Shown piece after piece: positions 1 to 8,567 of a DNA stretch of 64,000 nucleotides (position 1 is the first letter of the stretch; each line of letters begins with the position of its first letter). The position numbers and the translations under genes were made by a program. Origin of the DNA: Plut-88900 sp963668115. GTDB taxonomy: Bacteria; Chloroflexota; Dehalococcoidia; Plut-88900. The stretch lies in NCBI GenBank assembly GCA_963668115.1, contig OY764147.1, positions 2,170,001 to 2,234,000 on the forward strand, read 5' to 3'. The notes under the pieces are model-generated. The model made no database searches. It saw only the letters and a list, made by a program, of their open reading frames with translations, and was not told where the DNA came from.

Positions 1-777
1 CAGGGCTAATGCGCCCTTTGCCTCCTGCCAGAGCGCTTCAAGCTCCGCGAATCCCATCTCCGCCAGGTCGAGGCTGCGCTCGAGGCAGAGCTCCTCCATG
101 CGGGTGAAGCGCCTGATGAATTTCCGGTTTGACTTGCGCAGGGCCGCTTCCATGTCGAGGTCCAGCTTGCGGCCCACGTTCACGAGGGTGCTAAGGACGT
201 CGCCAAGCTCCTCTTCAAGTTCCTCGGGGGTGGAAGCTTGACGGAGCTCGGCGATCTCCTCGTCCAGCTTCTCCATGGCGCCGTCCACGTCGTCCCAGTC
301 GAAGCCGGCATTGGCGGCGCGGCGGTGGATGGACTGGCTGTGGGCGAGGGCGGGGAGGGCGCTGGGGACGCCGTCCAGGACGGACTTGCGGCCCTTCTCC
401 CTGCGCTTGCGGACCTCCCATCGGGCCTCGACGTCCTCGGCGGTGGCTGCGTAGTCGTCGCCGAAAACGTGGGGGTGTCGGCTGACCAGCTTGTCGGAGA
501 GCACGGAAATCACATCGTCCACGCTGAACAGGCCCTTGTCCTCGGCGATGCGCGAGTGGAGCATAACCTGGAGCAGGATGTCGCCGAGTTCTTCCTTTAT
601 CTTGGCGGGGTCGCCCTCATCGAAGGCTTCCAGGGCCTCGTAGCACTCCTCGACGAGGTGTTTTCCGAGGGACTGGTGGGTCTGCTTGCGGTCCCAGGGA
701 CAGCCGCCGGGGGCGCGCAGGGTCGCGACAATCTGAGTGAGGGCGTCGAAATTGGAACAGTCTTGGTTGAGGGGCAT
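1..777 (-). CDS. mazG: MazG nucleoside triphosphate pyrophosphohydrolase (3' end cut by window)
   Basis: This gene hydrolyses NTPs or dNTPs to NMP and pyrophosphate, a house-cleaning and stress role. The reading frame opens at ATG 777 (MPLNQDCSNFDALT) and is still open at base 1, so about 259 residues are seen and the C-terminus is missing. Two MazG all-alpha domains are visible. The first has the EECYE...EELGD metal-binding pattern around residues 43-65, the second EEIAE...EELGD around 170-195. CPWDRKQTH near residue 26 is typical of full-length two-domain MazG. It is divergent from the DUF1461 gene, with 94 bp between them. The family call is secure; only the last residues are unknown. Confidence 0.93.
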   Translation of the reverse strand, partial: MPLNQDCSNFDALTQIVATLRAPGGCPWDRKQTHQSLGKHLVEECYEALEAFDEGDPAKIKEELGDILLQVMLHSRIAEDKGLFSVDDVISVLSDKLVSRHPHVFGDDYAATAEDVEARWEVRKRREKGRKSVLDGVPSALPALAHSQSIHRRAANAGFDWDDVDGAMEKLDEEIAELRQASTPEELEEELGDVLSTLVNVGRKLDLDMEAALRKSNRKFIRRFTRMEELCLERSLDLAEMGFAELEALWQEAKGALAL

Positions 778-834
778 GGAGCTCCTCCCCCGCCTAGAGG
801 GGCCGAGGGCGATTATACCGGCCAGCCCGACTCC

Positions 835-864
835 TTGACAACAAAATTGCCGGATACCTACCAT
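835..864 (+). promoter_or_regulatory. putative sigma-70 promoter, leaderless, for the DUF1461 gene
   Basis: A consensus TTGACA (835-840) and TACCAT (859-864) are separated by 18 bp. The -10 box ends 7 nt before ATG 872, so transcription would start at or next to the start codon. No Shine-Dalgarno sequence is visible, which fits a leaderless mRNA. Confidence 0.5.
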
Positions 865-871
865 CCACGCA

Positions 872-1603
872 ATGACTCTGGACACCCCCGCTATCCGAAT
901 CGCCCTCCGTGTCGCAGCAACCCTCGCCATTGTCGCCATTCCCATACTGCTGGTCACCAGCAGCCTTCGATTCGGCATCAACGCCGGGGGGCTGTACGAG
1001 TACGGCTTCGACCGGTACGACATCAGCCTGCGCACGGGGATAGAGCAGGAGGAGCTGTCGAGGCTCGGGGGGGAGATACGGGACTACTTCAACGACGACA
1101 CCGAGCTAATTGACATAGACGCCGTCATCTACGGAGAGCTGGCACCCCTGTTCACTGAGCGGGAAATCATCCACATGAAGGATGTGAAGGGGCTGGTCCA
1201 GGGCGTCTACCTGTTCCAGTGGATAACGTTGGGATACCTGTTGGCGGCGATGGCGGTTTATGCCTGGCTCAGGCGCAAAGAGGCGATATCGGGAATCGTG
1301 CGGGTGGGGTTCTGGGGCGGGGTGGCAACGCTGCTGATAATCGGGGCGCTGGGTATAGGCTCGGTGTTCGGGTTTGAGTCGCTGTTCCTGGCCTTCCACC
1401 AGCTGAGTTTCGCCAACGACTTCTGGCGGCTCAACCCCCGGATACACAACCTGATAGCCATGTTCCCGGAGCCCTTCTTCCGGGACGCGACGCTGTTCGT
1501 GGCGCTGATGGCGACAGGGCAAGCACTGCTTCTGGTGAGCGTGGGGCTTGGGTGGAGGATGAGCCGCCGGGTGGGGGTGGAGAGGGGGAGTCGGGCCATC
1601 TAG
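872..1603 (+). CDS. DUF1461 / TIGR01906 integral membrane protein, Lit-like
   Basis: A 243-residue membrane protein with a signal-anchor-like first helix (about 8-30) and three further hydrophobic segments near 112-134, 145-165 and 212-230. The family (DUF1461) includes Lit, the lipoprotein intramolecular transacylase of Enterococcus and Bacillus, which moves an acyl chain on lipoproteins to give the lyso form. Lit depends on two extracytoplasmic histidines. Candidates here are HMKDVKGL after the first loop and FHQLSFAND in the second loop. The family assignment is good; transacylase activity is inferred. It ends with a convergent overlap of 3 nt with the FmdB gene. Confidence 0.75.
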   Translation: MTLDTPAIRIALRVAATLAIVAIPILLVTSSLRFGINAGGLYEYGFDRYDISLRTGIEQEELSRLGGEIRDYFNDDTELIDIDAVIYGELAPLFTEREIIHMKDVKGLVQGVYLFQWITLGYLLAAMAVYAWLRRKEAISGIVRVGFWGGVATLLIIGALGIGSVFGFESLFLAFHQLSFANDFWRLNPRIHNLIAMFPEPFFRDATLFVALMATGQALLLVSVGLGWRMSRRVGVERGSRAI

Positions 1604-1833
1604 TGGGCGCAGCCGCAACCGGCAGGGCCGCAGCCTCCACACCCTACACCTGCGCCGGCCATTGGAAGCGCAGCGCCATCGCCAGTAGAGGAGAAGGAGG
1701 CGAATACGGAGAGCACCCTCTGGGCGCCGTTATTGCAGGCCCTGCAGACAGCGGGCTCGTCGGCTTCCCGCATAGGCCGGAGCATGTCGAACTGGTGACC
1801 GCAGTCGGAGCAGCGGTATTCGTAGAGGGGCAT
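1600..1833 (-). CDS. FmdB family zinc-ribbon protein
   Basis: A 77-residue protein opening MPLYEYRCSDCGHQFD, the classic FmdB zinc-ribbon start. CSDC (8-11) and CRAC (30-33) form the zinc knuckles, and the tail is Gly/Cys-rich (GCGGCGPAGCGCAH). FmdB proteins are small putative regulators first seen beside formamidase genes; their molecular role is unknown. Its stop codon overlaps the stop of the DUF1461 gene on the other strand. Confidence 0.88.
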   Translation of the reverse strand: MPLYEYRCSDCGHQFDMLRPMREADEPAVCRACNNGAQRVLSVFASFSSTGDGAALPMAGAGVGCGGCGPAGCGCAH

Positions 1834-1914
1834 GACGGGAGAATACTAGTCAGCGGGTCGCGATTCTGTCAAGATTACGTCGCTACTAATACCGCCGAAA
1901 ACGGTTGCCTACAA

Positions 1915-2349
1915 ATGCAGAAGTCCACCAAAACCCCATGGATGCCCGCCGACGATTATGGGCGATCCCTGCCTCCCCTTTCTCTCAACTTGCTGGTCCG
2001 CAGACCGGCCCGCTCGGTGGAGTTTTATGAGAACGTGCTTCAAGCGGAGGTGGTGTACTGGGACGAGGACTTTGCGGCGCTCAAGATAGGCGGGGTGGAC
2101 TTCATGCTCCACGCCGACCATACGTATGAAGAGCACCCTTGGGTCGACCCCCTGGCGTCGGGGGTGATGAGGGGGGTGGGTGCGGAGCTGAGGGCTTTGG
2201 GCCTGGACCCGGACGAGGCCGAGGCGCGGGCGCGGGGCGCGCGGGCTACGGTAGTTGAAGAGGCGAAGGACAAGCCCCACGGGTGGCGGGAGACGATGAT
2301 CGCCGACCCGGACGGGTACGTGTGGGCTGTCGGGGTGCAGATACCCTAG
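1915..2349 (+). CDS. VOC (glyoxalase/bleomycin-resistance) superfamily protein
   Basis: A 144-residue single VOC domain. LNLLVRRPARSVEFYENVL is the first beta-alpha unit, FAALKIGGVDFMLHAD the second strand pair, and the C-terminus has the usual DPDGYVWAVG ending. The substrate cannot be told. A downstream start at ATG 1942 is equally possible because neither start has a clear ribosome binding site. The alpha/beta hydrolase gene follows 18 bp downstream on the same strand, suggesting co-transcription. Confidence 0.8.
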   Translation: MQKSTKTPWMPADDYGRSLPPLSLNLLVRRPARSVEFYENVLQAEVVYWDEDFAALKIGGVDFMLHADHTYEEHPWVDPLASGVMRGVGAELRALGLDPDEAEARARGARATVVEEAKDKPHGWRETMIADPDGYVWAVGVQIP

Positions 2350-2367
2350 AGCTGAGCGAGGGCAGAC

Positions 2368-3138
2368 ATGGCGCACTCCGAGGAAAGAGCTATCGAAATG
2401 CAGGCCACGACATTCGTACGTGCGGCGATAGTGTCGGCGAGGCCGCACGTGCTGTTAATTCACGGGGCTGCGAACTCGGGAGCGGCGTGGAAGTTCTTCC
2501 AAAAGGCCCTGGCGCGGACGGGGTGGAGCAACCATGCGATAGACCTGCGGGGGCACGGGAGGAGTGGGGGCACGGTGGACGGGGCGACGATGGACGACTA
2601 CGTGTCGGACGTGGCGAGGGTGGCGGATGAGCTGCCGACCAAGCCGGTGGTGATGGGGTGGAGCATGGGTGGCCTGGTAGCGCTGAAGTTCGCGGCGGAA
2701 GGTCGGGCGAGGGCGTGCGTAGCCCTATCCCCGACGCCTCCGACCAAGGAGCGGAACGAGAGTGTACGCATCCGCGGGGGCGTGTACGGGTCCGAAGTTT
2801 ATGGTATCAAGACGATGGACCCAGCGAAGCAACCGGCGATGCCCGACCTGGATGAGGAGGAGCGGGGGGTGGCTCTGGGGTCGCTGTCACAGGAGTCCCG
2901 CACGGCGAGAGATGAGCGGAAGGCGGGGGTGGTTATAGAGTCGATGCCGTGCCCGCTGCTGGTGGTAGCGGGGAGCGATGACCGGGTATTTCCGAAGTCG
3001 CTGTACGAGGGCATGGGGCTGGGGGAGGAGTTGATGGAAGCTGAGGGGGCTTCGCACTGGGGCTTGGTGCTGAACCGTCGGGTGATGCCGGGGCTGGTGA
3101 GGGGAGTGGGGAAGTGGCTGGATGGGGTGGTGGGGTAG
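2368..3138 (+). CDS. alpha/beta hydrolase
   Basis: A 256-residue alpha/beta-hydrolase fold protein. It shows the oxyanion strand LLIHGAANSG (about 30-39), a nucleophile elbow GWSMGG (about 95-100, Ser nucleophile), the acid in AGSDDRVFP and the histidine in ASHWG. DLRGHGRS is typical of the esterase/haloperoxidase-like group. ATG 2398 is an alternative start, with GAGGAAAG about 10 nt upstream. The substrate is unknown. It converges on the bkd operon with only 7 bp between the stops. Confidence 0.87.
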   Translation: MAHSEERAIEMQATTFVRAAIVSARPHVLLIHGAANSGAAWKFFQKALARTGWSNHAIDLRGHGRSGGTVDGATMDDYVSDVARVADELPTKPVVMGWSMGGLVALKFAAEGRARACVALSPTPPTKERNESVRIRGGVYGSEVYGIKTMDPAKQPAMPDLDEEERGVALGSLSQESRTARDERKAGVVIESMPCPLLVVAGSDDRVFPKSLYEGMGLGEELMEAEGASHWGLVLNRRVMPGLVRGVGKWLDGVVG

Positions 3139-3145
3139 TAGTGCT

Positions 3146-4309
3146 TTAGATCCGGGTTTCGGGTGTAATTTCTTCGAGGACTGTCTTGACCTGGCCGAGG
3201 AAGCCGACGGCCTGGTGGCCGTCGAGGGGGCGGTGGTCGAAGGAGAGGCAGAGGTTCATCATGGAGCGGACGGCGATGGCGTCGTCGGCGACGACCACAG
3301 GGCGCTTGACTATGGCCTCGGTGGTCATGATGGCGGCCTGGGGGGGGTTGATGAGGGGCATGCTCAGGATGGAACCCAGGGCCCCGGTGTTGTTGACGGT
3401 GAAGGTCCCGCCCTGGACGTCCTGAGGGCTAAGTTTGTCATCCCGGGCCTTTTCGATGAGGGTGTTGGCTTGTCGGGCGAGGTCCGGGATGGACAGGGAA
3501 TCGGCGTTGCGGAGGACGGGGACGATGAGGCCCTTGTCCCGGGCCACAGCAATACCCAGGTTTATGTCCTGATGTAGGACTATGCTATCGTTCTGCCAGG
3601 AGGAGTTGACCTCGGGGGAGGAGCGGAGGGCGCGGGCTACGGCCTGGAGAACGAAGGGAAGGTATGTGAGGTTGACTCCTTCGCGTTGCCGGAAAGTCTC
3701 CTTCTGCGTCTTAACAATCGCCACGAGGCCTGTGACGTCAACTTCCATCATGGTCCATACGTGGGGAATGTCGTGGGCGCTCTGGGTCATTCTCTGGGCG
3801 ATGGCCCGGCGCACGGGGTCGACGCGGCCATCGGAGGACGATGAGGCTATGGGCGTGCTGGCCCGGGTCTCGGCGGCCTGCAGGACATCGGCCTTGGTGA
3901 TGCGGCCCCCGGCGCCCGTGCCCCTAATCAAAGACAGGTCTACGCCGTGTTCCTCGGCGAGACGTTTCACGAGGGGTGAATGCCGGGCGGCGCGGCCGTT
4001 CGGACTTGGGGCAGGGGTTTCGGTCGAGGCAGGCTCAGGTGCTGCAATGGGACCGGGGGACTCTAGCGGTACATCGGAGTGGATGATGGCGATGGGGGTG
4101 TCGATGGTTACGGTGTCGCCCTCGGCGACCAGGAGTTCGCCCATGATGCCGGTGGCAGGGGAAGGGAGTTCGAGGGTGACCTTGTCGGTGACGATCTCGG
4201 CGATGGACTCGTAGCGCTCAACGGGGTCGCCGGGCTGCTTGAGCCACTTGGCGATGGTACCTTCGACGATGGTCTCGGCGACCTCGGGCATGGTGACTGT
4301 TACGGGCAA
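3146..4309 (-). CDS. bkdB: dihydrolipoamide acyltransferase, E2 of a branched-chain 2-oxoacid dehydrogenase complex
   Basis: E2 takes the acyl group from E1 onto its lipoyl arm and passes it to CoA. In order: one lipoyl domain (1-78) with the lipoylated Lys43 in TDKV, a Pro/Ala linker, a peripheral-subunit-binding domain around 112-145 (SPLVKRLAEEHGVD...GRITKADVL), and the catalytic acetyltransferase domain ending with HRPLDG (His about 359). The start is TTG 4309 with AGAAGGAA about 8 nt upstream; ATG 4291 is an alternative. At 387 residues it is a normal short E2. It is the last gene of E1alpha-E1beta-E2; no E3 is in the window. Branched-chain rather than pyruvate specificity is inferred from the split E1 and overall resemblance. 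Confidence 0.9.
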   Translation of the reverse strand: MPVTVTMPEVAETIVEGTIAKWLKQPGDPVERYESIAEIVTDKVTLELPSPATGIMGELLVAEGDTVTIDTPIAIIHSDVPLESPGPIAAPEPASTETPAPSPNGRAARHSPLVKRLAEEHGVDLSLIRGTGAGGRITKADVLQAAETRASTPIASSSSDGRVDPVRRAIAQRMTQSAHDIPHVWTMMEVDVTGLVAIVKTQKETFRQREGVNLTYLPFVLQAVARALRSSPEVNSSWQNDSIVLHQDINLGIAVARDKGLIVPVLRNADSLSIPDLARQANTLIEKARDDKLSPQDVQGGTFTVNNTGALGSILSMPLINPPQAAIMTTEAIVKRPVVVADDAIAVRSMMNLCLSFDHRPLDGHQAVGFLGQVKTVLEEITPETRI

Positions 4310-4352
4310 GGCGGGTTCCTTCTATTGTCGTTGTCGGGGCCGGAAACGGCGA

Positions 4353-5336
4353 TCAATAAGCGGCGAGCTGGCGGAGGGCGCCGGCGATCTTGGCGGGATT
4401 GGGCAGGGCCTCGAACTCCATGGCCGGGTGGAAGGGCATGGAGGGGATGTCCGGGGAGGCGACTCGCATGACGGGGCCGTCCAAGTATTCAAAGGCCTCG
4501 GAGGCGAGGATTGCGGAAAGCTCGGCGCCGTACCCGAGAGTCAGGTTGTCTTCGTAGACGATCAACGCCTTGCTGGTCTTCTTCACCGACTCCAAAACGG
4601 TCTCCTTGTCCAGCGGCAAAAGCGACCTGAGGTCGATCACCTCCACGCTGACGCCTTCCCGGGCAAGCTCCTCGGCGGCTTCCAGAGAGAAGTGGACCAT
4701 GAGCCCGTAGGTCAGGACGGTGATATCCGAACCCTCCCGCTTGACGTCGGCCTGGCCGATGGGGAGGGTGTAGTCGTCGTCGGGCACCTCGCCCTTTATG
4801 AGTCGGTAGGTGCGCTTGTGTTCGAGGAACATGACGGGGTCGGGGTCCCGGATGCTGGACTTGAGCAGGCCCTTGGCGTCGTATGGCGTGCTCGGGGCGA
4901 CGACCTTCAGGCCCGGGATGTGGGCCAGCTGCACCTCGATGCTCTGGGAGTGGTATAGACCGCCGTGGATTCCTGCGCCGTAGGGCGTGCGCATAACCAT
5001 AGGCACACTGAACTCGCCGTTGGAGCGGTAGCGGAACTTCGCCGCCTCGTTGACTATCTGGTCGTAGGCCGGGAACATGAAGTCGGCGAACTGGATTTCG
5101 GCGATGGGCCTCATGCCGTTCACGGCCATGCCGATGGCGATGCCGACTATTGAGGTCTCGGCGAGGGGGGTGTCGATTATCTGGCGTTCGCCGAACCGGG
5201 CCAGGAAGCCCTCCGTGGCCCGAAACGCGCCGCCCATGTTGCCCACATCCTCGCCCATGATGACGACACTGTCGTCGCGCTCAAGCTCCTCGGCGAGGCC
5301 GTCTTTTATGGCTTCGAGTACAGTCTTCTCGGCCAC
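4353..5336 (-). CDS. bkdA2: 2-oxoacid dehydrogenase E1 component, beta subunit
   Basis: The beta subunit of the thiamine-diphosphate-dependent E1, which decarboxylates 2-oxoacids with the alpha subunit. It has the transketolase pyrimidine-binding domain (MGEDVGNMGGAFRAT; IQFADFMFPAYDQI; YGAGIHGGLYHSQS) and the C-terminal transketolase domain (IDLRSLLPLDKETV). The start is GTG 5336: it lies 1 nt after the E1alpha stop, with GGAAGGG 7 nt upstream and inside the E1alpha 3' end, and it gives the standard length of 327 residues. Translational coupling with E1alpha is therefore likely. E2 follows after 43 bp. Confidence 0.92.
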   Translation of the reverse strand: MAEKTVLEAIKDGLAEELERDDSVVIMGEDVGNMGGAFRATEGFLARFGERQIIDTPLAETSIVGIAIGMAVNGMRPIAEIQFADFMFPAYDQIVNEAAKFRYRSNGEFSVPMVMRTPYGAGIHGGLYHSQSIEVQLAHIPGLKVVAPSTPYDAKGLLKSSIRDPDPVMFLEHKRTYRLIKGEVPDDDYTLPIGQADVKREGSDITVLTYGLMVHFSLEAAEELAREGVSVEVIDLRSLLPLDKETVLESVKKTSKALIVYEDNLTLGYGAELSAILASEAFEYLDGPVMRVASPDIPSMPFHPAMEFEALPNPAKIAGALRQLAAY

Positions 5337-5337
5337 G

Positions 5338-6363
5338 CTACATCCCTTCCGTGGAATAGATGTGGGTGTAGGCACTGTCGGGTGTGGGGTCTGGGCTGGC
5401 CTCTGCTGCATCTACGGCATCGTCAAGGGCGTTTATGACGTCTTGTTCTATCTGCGAGGCTCGGGCTTCATCGAGAACGGAGATGTCGATGAGGAGGTCC
5501 CTGTAGCGGGCGACGGGGTCGGCCTCGCGTTCGGCGGCGAGCTCCTCGGGGGTGCGGTAACGGCGGTGGTCGTCGTTGCTACTGTGGGAGCTGAAGCGGT
5601 GGACTTTGGCCTCTATGAGGGTCGGGCCTTCACCGCGGAGGGCGCGGTCTCGGGCTTCTCTCGTGGCCCGGATGACGTCGAGGACGTTCATGCCGTCGAC
5701 GGTGACGCCGGGCATGCCGTAGCCCTCTGCTTTACCGGAGATGTCCTGGACGACCATCTGCTTGTCCTGGGGTACGGAGATGGCCCAGCCGTTATTTTCG
5801 CAGAAGAAGACGACGGGCAGCTTGTGGACGGCGGCGAAGTTCATGGCTTCGTGGAAATCACCCTTGCTGGTGGCGCCGTCGCCGAAGTAAGTTATTGAGG
5901 CTACATCTTCGCCGCGATATTTGGAGGCGAACGCTGTCCCGACACCGTGGAGTATCTGGGTGGCGACACAGCTAGAGCCGCTAACGATGTTGCGTTCTTT
6001 GCTGCTGTAGTGGCCCGGGAGCTGGCGGCCTCCGCTGTAGGGGTCGGCGGACTTGCCGAGGGCGTGAAGGACCATGTCGATGGGCTCGGAGCCGAGGGCG
6101 AGGGCCACGGCGAGGTCGCGGTAGTAGGGGACGAAGATATCGGTCCCGGGCCTCATGCCGTAGACGCTTCCCACCTGCGCGGCCTCGTGGCCCTCGCAGG
6201 AGACGAGGAAGTAGACCTTGCCCTGCCGACCCAGCAGCCAAAGCCGCTCCGAGACGGCACGCGCAGTGAACATGTCGCGGTAGATGGCGATTAGGTCTGA
6301 CGAGGTGAGTCCGAGGTCGGTGGAGGAGACCCGAACGTCTGCGGTTACACGAGCCACAACCAT
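5338..6363 (-). CDS. bkdA1: 2-oxoacid dehydrogenase E1 component, alpha subunit
   Basis: The ThDP-binding alpha subunit, 341 residues from ATG 6363 (MVVARVTADVRV). The ThDP/Mg motif runs from YFGDGATSKGD to CENNGWAIS. SCEGHEAAQVG near the N-terminus and HSSNDDHRRYR (the phosphorylation-loop equivalent) are typical of branched-chain E1alpha. ATG 6363 was preferred to the upstream ATG 6426 because AGGGGAAG lies just before it and the upstream codon would sit on the putative -35 box. First gene of the operon. Confidence 0.92.
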   Translation of the reverse strand: MVVARVTADVRVSSTDLGLTSSDLIAIYRDMFTARAVSERLWLLGRQGKVYFLVSCEGHEAAQVGSVYGMRPGTDIFVPYYRDLAVALALGSEPIDMVLHALGKSADPYSGGRQLPGHYSSKERNIVSGSSCVATQILHGVGTAFASKYRGEDVASITYFGDGATSKGDFHEAMNFAAVHKLPVVFFCENNGWAISVPQDKQMVVQDISGKAEGYGMPGVTVDGMNVLDVIRATREARDRALRGEGPTLIEAKVHRFSSHSSNDDHRRYRTPEELAAEREADPVARYRDLLIDISVLDEARASQIEQDVINALDDAVDAAEASPDPTPDSAYTHIYSTEGM

Positions 6364-6397
6364 TCTTCCCCTGAAGTGTGCATCGGATCCTGCTACC

Positions 6398-6426
6398 AGC
6401 GTAGCACTGGGGGTGGGGGGAGTCAA
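6398..6426 (-). promoter_or_regulatory. putative sigma-70 promoter of the bkd operon
   Basis: Read on the minus strand: TTGACT (6426-6421), a 17-bp spacer, TACGCT (6403-6398). The predicted transcript would start near 6391, leaving a leader of about 28 nt with the AGGGGAAG ribosome binding site before ATG 6363. Confidence 0.5.
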
Positions 6427-6551
6427 ACGGATAGAGGCCCAAATTGCCCCCCCACCCCAAATAAGCTATCCTTTACAACTGCTGTGATCGAGACCCGTAT
6501 TCCCCACTTTACGACACTTTACTACTACCGAAACGCAACGCGGAGGAAACC

Positions 6552-7598
6552 ATGAAGGCAGTAATGTTCGAAGAGCACGGCGGGGTCGACGTCCTCCAGT
6601 ACAAGGACATCCCCGACCCGGAGGTCGGGCCGAACGACGTGCTCTTCAAGGTCAAGGCGGCGGGCTGCAACTACAACGACATCTGGGCCCGACGCGGCCT
6701 GCCGGGCATGGAGATCATCCTTCCGCACGTGTCGGGTTCCGACGCCTCGGGGGTCGTGGAGGAGGTCGGGAGCGAGGTGAAAGGCCTGAAGCCCGGAGAC
6801 GACGTGATGGTGCACCCGGGCATAAGCTGCCGCACCTGCGAGATGTGCACCAGCGGGCAGGAGTTTTTCTGCCGGCAGTACAGGATCTGGGGATTCCAGA
6901 CCGGGCCGCTGGACGGCGCAGACGCAGAGTACGCGAAGCTGGACCAGACGAACCTGATTCCCAAACCCGCCAACATCTCGTATCAGGAGGCAGCTACCCT
7001 GCCACTGATCCTGATGACGGTGTGGCGCATGCTGGTGAGCCGTTGCCGGATCCAGACCGGCGACTTCGTGCTGATCTGGGGCGGGGCGGGGGGGCTCGGG
7101 TCCATGGCGATTCAGGTCTGCAACCTGTATGGGGCCAAGGGGATTGCGGTGGTCGGGTCTGACGAGAAGGCAGAGTACGCCAAGGGGCTCGGGGCTTATG
7201 CAACTATCAACCGGAAGACTCAGAAGATCAGGGACGAGGTGCGAACAATCACCAACAGGCGGATGGCCGACATAGTCTTCGAGCACACTGGGGAGGAGAC
7301 CTGGAAAGACAGCGTGCTGTCGTTGAAACGGGGAGGCAGCCTCGTGACCTGTGGAGCGACCAGCGGATTCATGGGCCCCACGGACATCAGGCACTTATGG
7401 ATGAAGCAGATGAACTTCTACGGGTCCCACATGGGCTCCAAGGGTGAGTTCCTGCAGGCGATGAAGTTCGTGGAGAGCGGTGAGATCAAGCCGCTGCCGA
7501 GCCAGGCCGTGCCCCTGAAGGACGCCGCAATCGCCCAGAGGACCATCGAGGACGGCGACGTGATGGGCAAGATGGTCCTCATCCCCGACAATGCCTAA
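6552..7598 (+). CDS. zinc-binding alcohol dehydrogenase family protein (MDR superfamily)
   Basis: A 348-residue medium-chain dehydrogenase/reductase. The GroES-like N-domain carries the structural-zinc pattern CxxCxxCx7C (CRTCEMCTSGQEFFC, about 93-107). The Rossmann domain has WGGAGGLGSMAIQ (about 176-188). At the catalytic-zinc site GCNYNDIW replaces the usual GxCHxD, as in quinone-oxidoreductase and crotonyl-CoA-reductase-like members, so a true alcohol substrate is not assured. GGAGGA lies 6 nt before ATG. The last 8 nt overlap the CitE-like lyase, so the two are probably one transcript and one pathway. Confidence 0.85.
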   Translation: MKAVMFEEHGGVDVLQYKDIPDPEVGPNDVLFKVKAAGCNYNDIWARRGLPGMEIILPHVSGSDASGVVEEVGSEVKGLKPGDDVMVHPGISCRTCEMCTSGQEFFCRQYRIWGFQTGPLDGADAEYAKLDQTNLIPKPANISYQEAATLPLILMTVWRMLVSRCRIQTGDFVLIWGGAGGLGSMAIQVCNLYGAKGIAVVGSDEKAEYAKGLGAYATINRKTQKIRDEVRTITNRRMADIVFEHTGEETWKDSVLSLKRGGSLVTCGATSGFMGPTDIRHLWMKQMNFYGSHMGSKGEFLQAMKFVESGEIKPLPSQAVPLKDAAIAQRTIEDGDVMGKMVLIPDNA

Positions 7599-8484
7599 GT
7601 CCGACGCCCTCTTAGTTCGCAGCGCCCTGTTCGTGCCCGCCATTCGGGAGCGGTTCATCGAAAAGGCCCCCGACGCGGGCGCCGACATGGTCTGCCTGGA
7701 CCTGGAAGATTCGGTGGCGCCGGCGGAAAAGCCCAAGGGCCGGGAGATGGCCCGGGACGTAATGCCCGGGATGAGGCGCACGGGCTACCTCATGGCCGTG
7801 CGGGTGAACTCCCTGCAGTCGGGGCTGATAGAGGACGATCTGGACGCAGTGGTTATCCCCGACCTGCAGGCCATCGGCCTTCCCAAGGCGGACGACCCCG
7901 AAATCATCAGGCGGGTCGACCACTACCTGACGATCCTGGAAAAGACCCGGGGCATTCCCGTCGGGCAGGTGCAGATATTCCCGTGGATCGAGACGGCGCA
8001 GGGGCTTATCAACGCCCACGGATTGTGCATGGCCTCGGAGCGGGTGACTGCGGCATCAGTCGGGGGGGAAGACCTGACCTCCGACATGGGGATGGAGAGG
8101 ACGCGGGAGGGTCGGGAGTTGGAGTACGCGAGGAACCTGGTGGCGACAGCCTGCACCGCAGCGGGCGTCATGCCGCTGGACACAGTCTTCGCCGACTTCC
8201 GGGACACCGAAGGCTTCGAAGCGGACACGCTTCACGGGAAGTCGATAGGGTTCAAGGGTCGGTACTGCATCCACCCCTCGCAGGTGGCGGCGGTGAACAG
8301 GACCTACCGTCCGTCGGAGCCCGAGATCGAGAACGCCCGCAACGTGGTGGAGGCCTACGAGGAGGGAACGAGGCAGGGGCTGGGGGCGGTGAACATGGGC
8401 GGGGTAATGGTCGACAAGCCTGTGTATGACCGGGCCATCTCCCTGTTAGCCCGGCTGCGGTTGATAGAGGCAAAGGGCGGGTAG
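7591..8484 (+). CDS. HpcH/HpaI/CitE-type CoA ester lyase
   Basis: A 297-residue TIM-barrel protein of the CitE/malyl-CoA lyase family. RSALFVPAIRERFIEKA (about 10-26), DMVCLDLEDSVAPAEK with the acidic pair, MAVRVNS, and GRYCIHPSQV are the family hallmarks. Members cleave or form acyl-CoA C-C bonds (citramalyl-, malyl-, methylmalyl-CoA) or hydrolyse the thioester. The exact substrate is not visible. Its start lies within the 3' end of the dehydrogenase gene. Confidence 0.86.
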   Translation: MPKSDALLVRSALFVPAIRERFIEKAPDAGADMVCLDLEDSVAPAEKPKGREMARDVMPGMRRTGYLMAVRVNSLQSGLIEDDLDAVVIPDLQAIGLPKADDPEIIRRVDHYLTILEKTRGIPVGQVQIFPWIETAQGLINAHGLCMASERVTAASVGGEDLTSDMGMERTREGRELEYARNLVATACTAAGVMPLDTVFADFRDTEGFEADTLHGKSIGFKGRYCIHPSQVAAVNRTYRPSEPEIENARNVVEAYEEGTRQGLGAVNMGGVMVDKPVYDRAISLLARLRLIEAKGG

Positions 8485-8532
8485 GGTCCAGACATACCCG
8501 ACGGAATGTCATTTCGGGGAGCCCCCCGCTCA

Positions 8533-8562
8533 TACTTCGAGAGCCTCAGCACGAGCGGTCCA
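8533..8562. repeat. possible dispersed intergenic repeat fragment (CTTCGAGAGCCTCAGCACGAG)
   Basis: The short gap after the lyase gene contains a TTCGA(g/c)A..CTCAGCACGAGCGG-like segment resembling a widespread family of bacterial intergenic repeats. Only one copy is seen in this window, so the call rests on recognition of the pattern, not on repetition here. Confidence 0.35.
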
Positions 8563-8567
8563 ACCCC

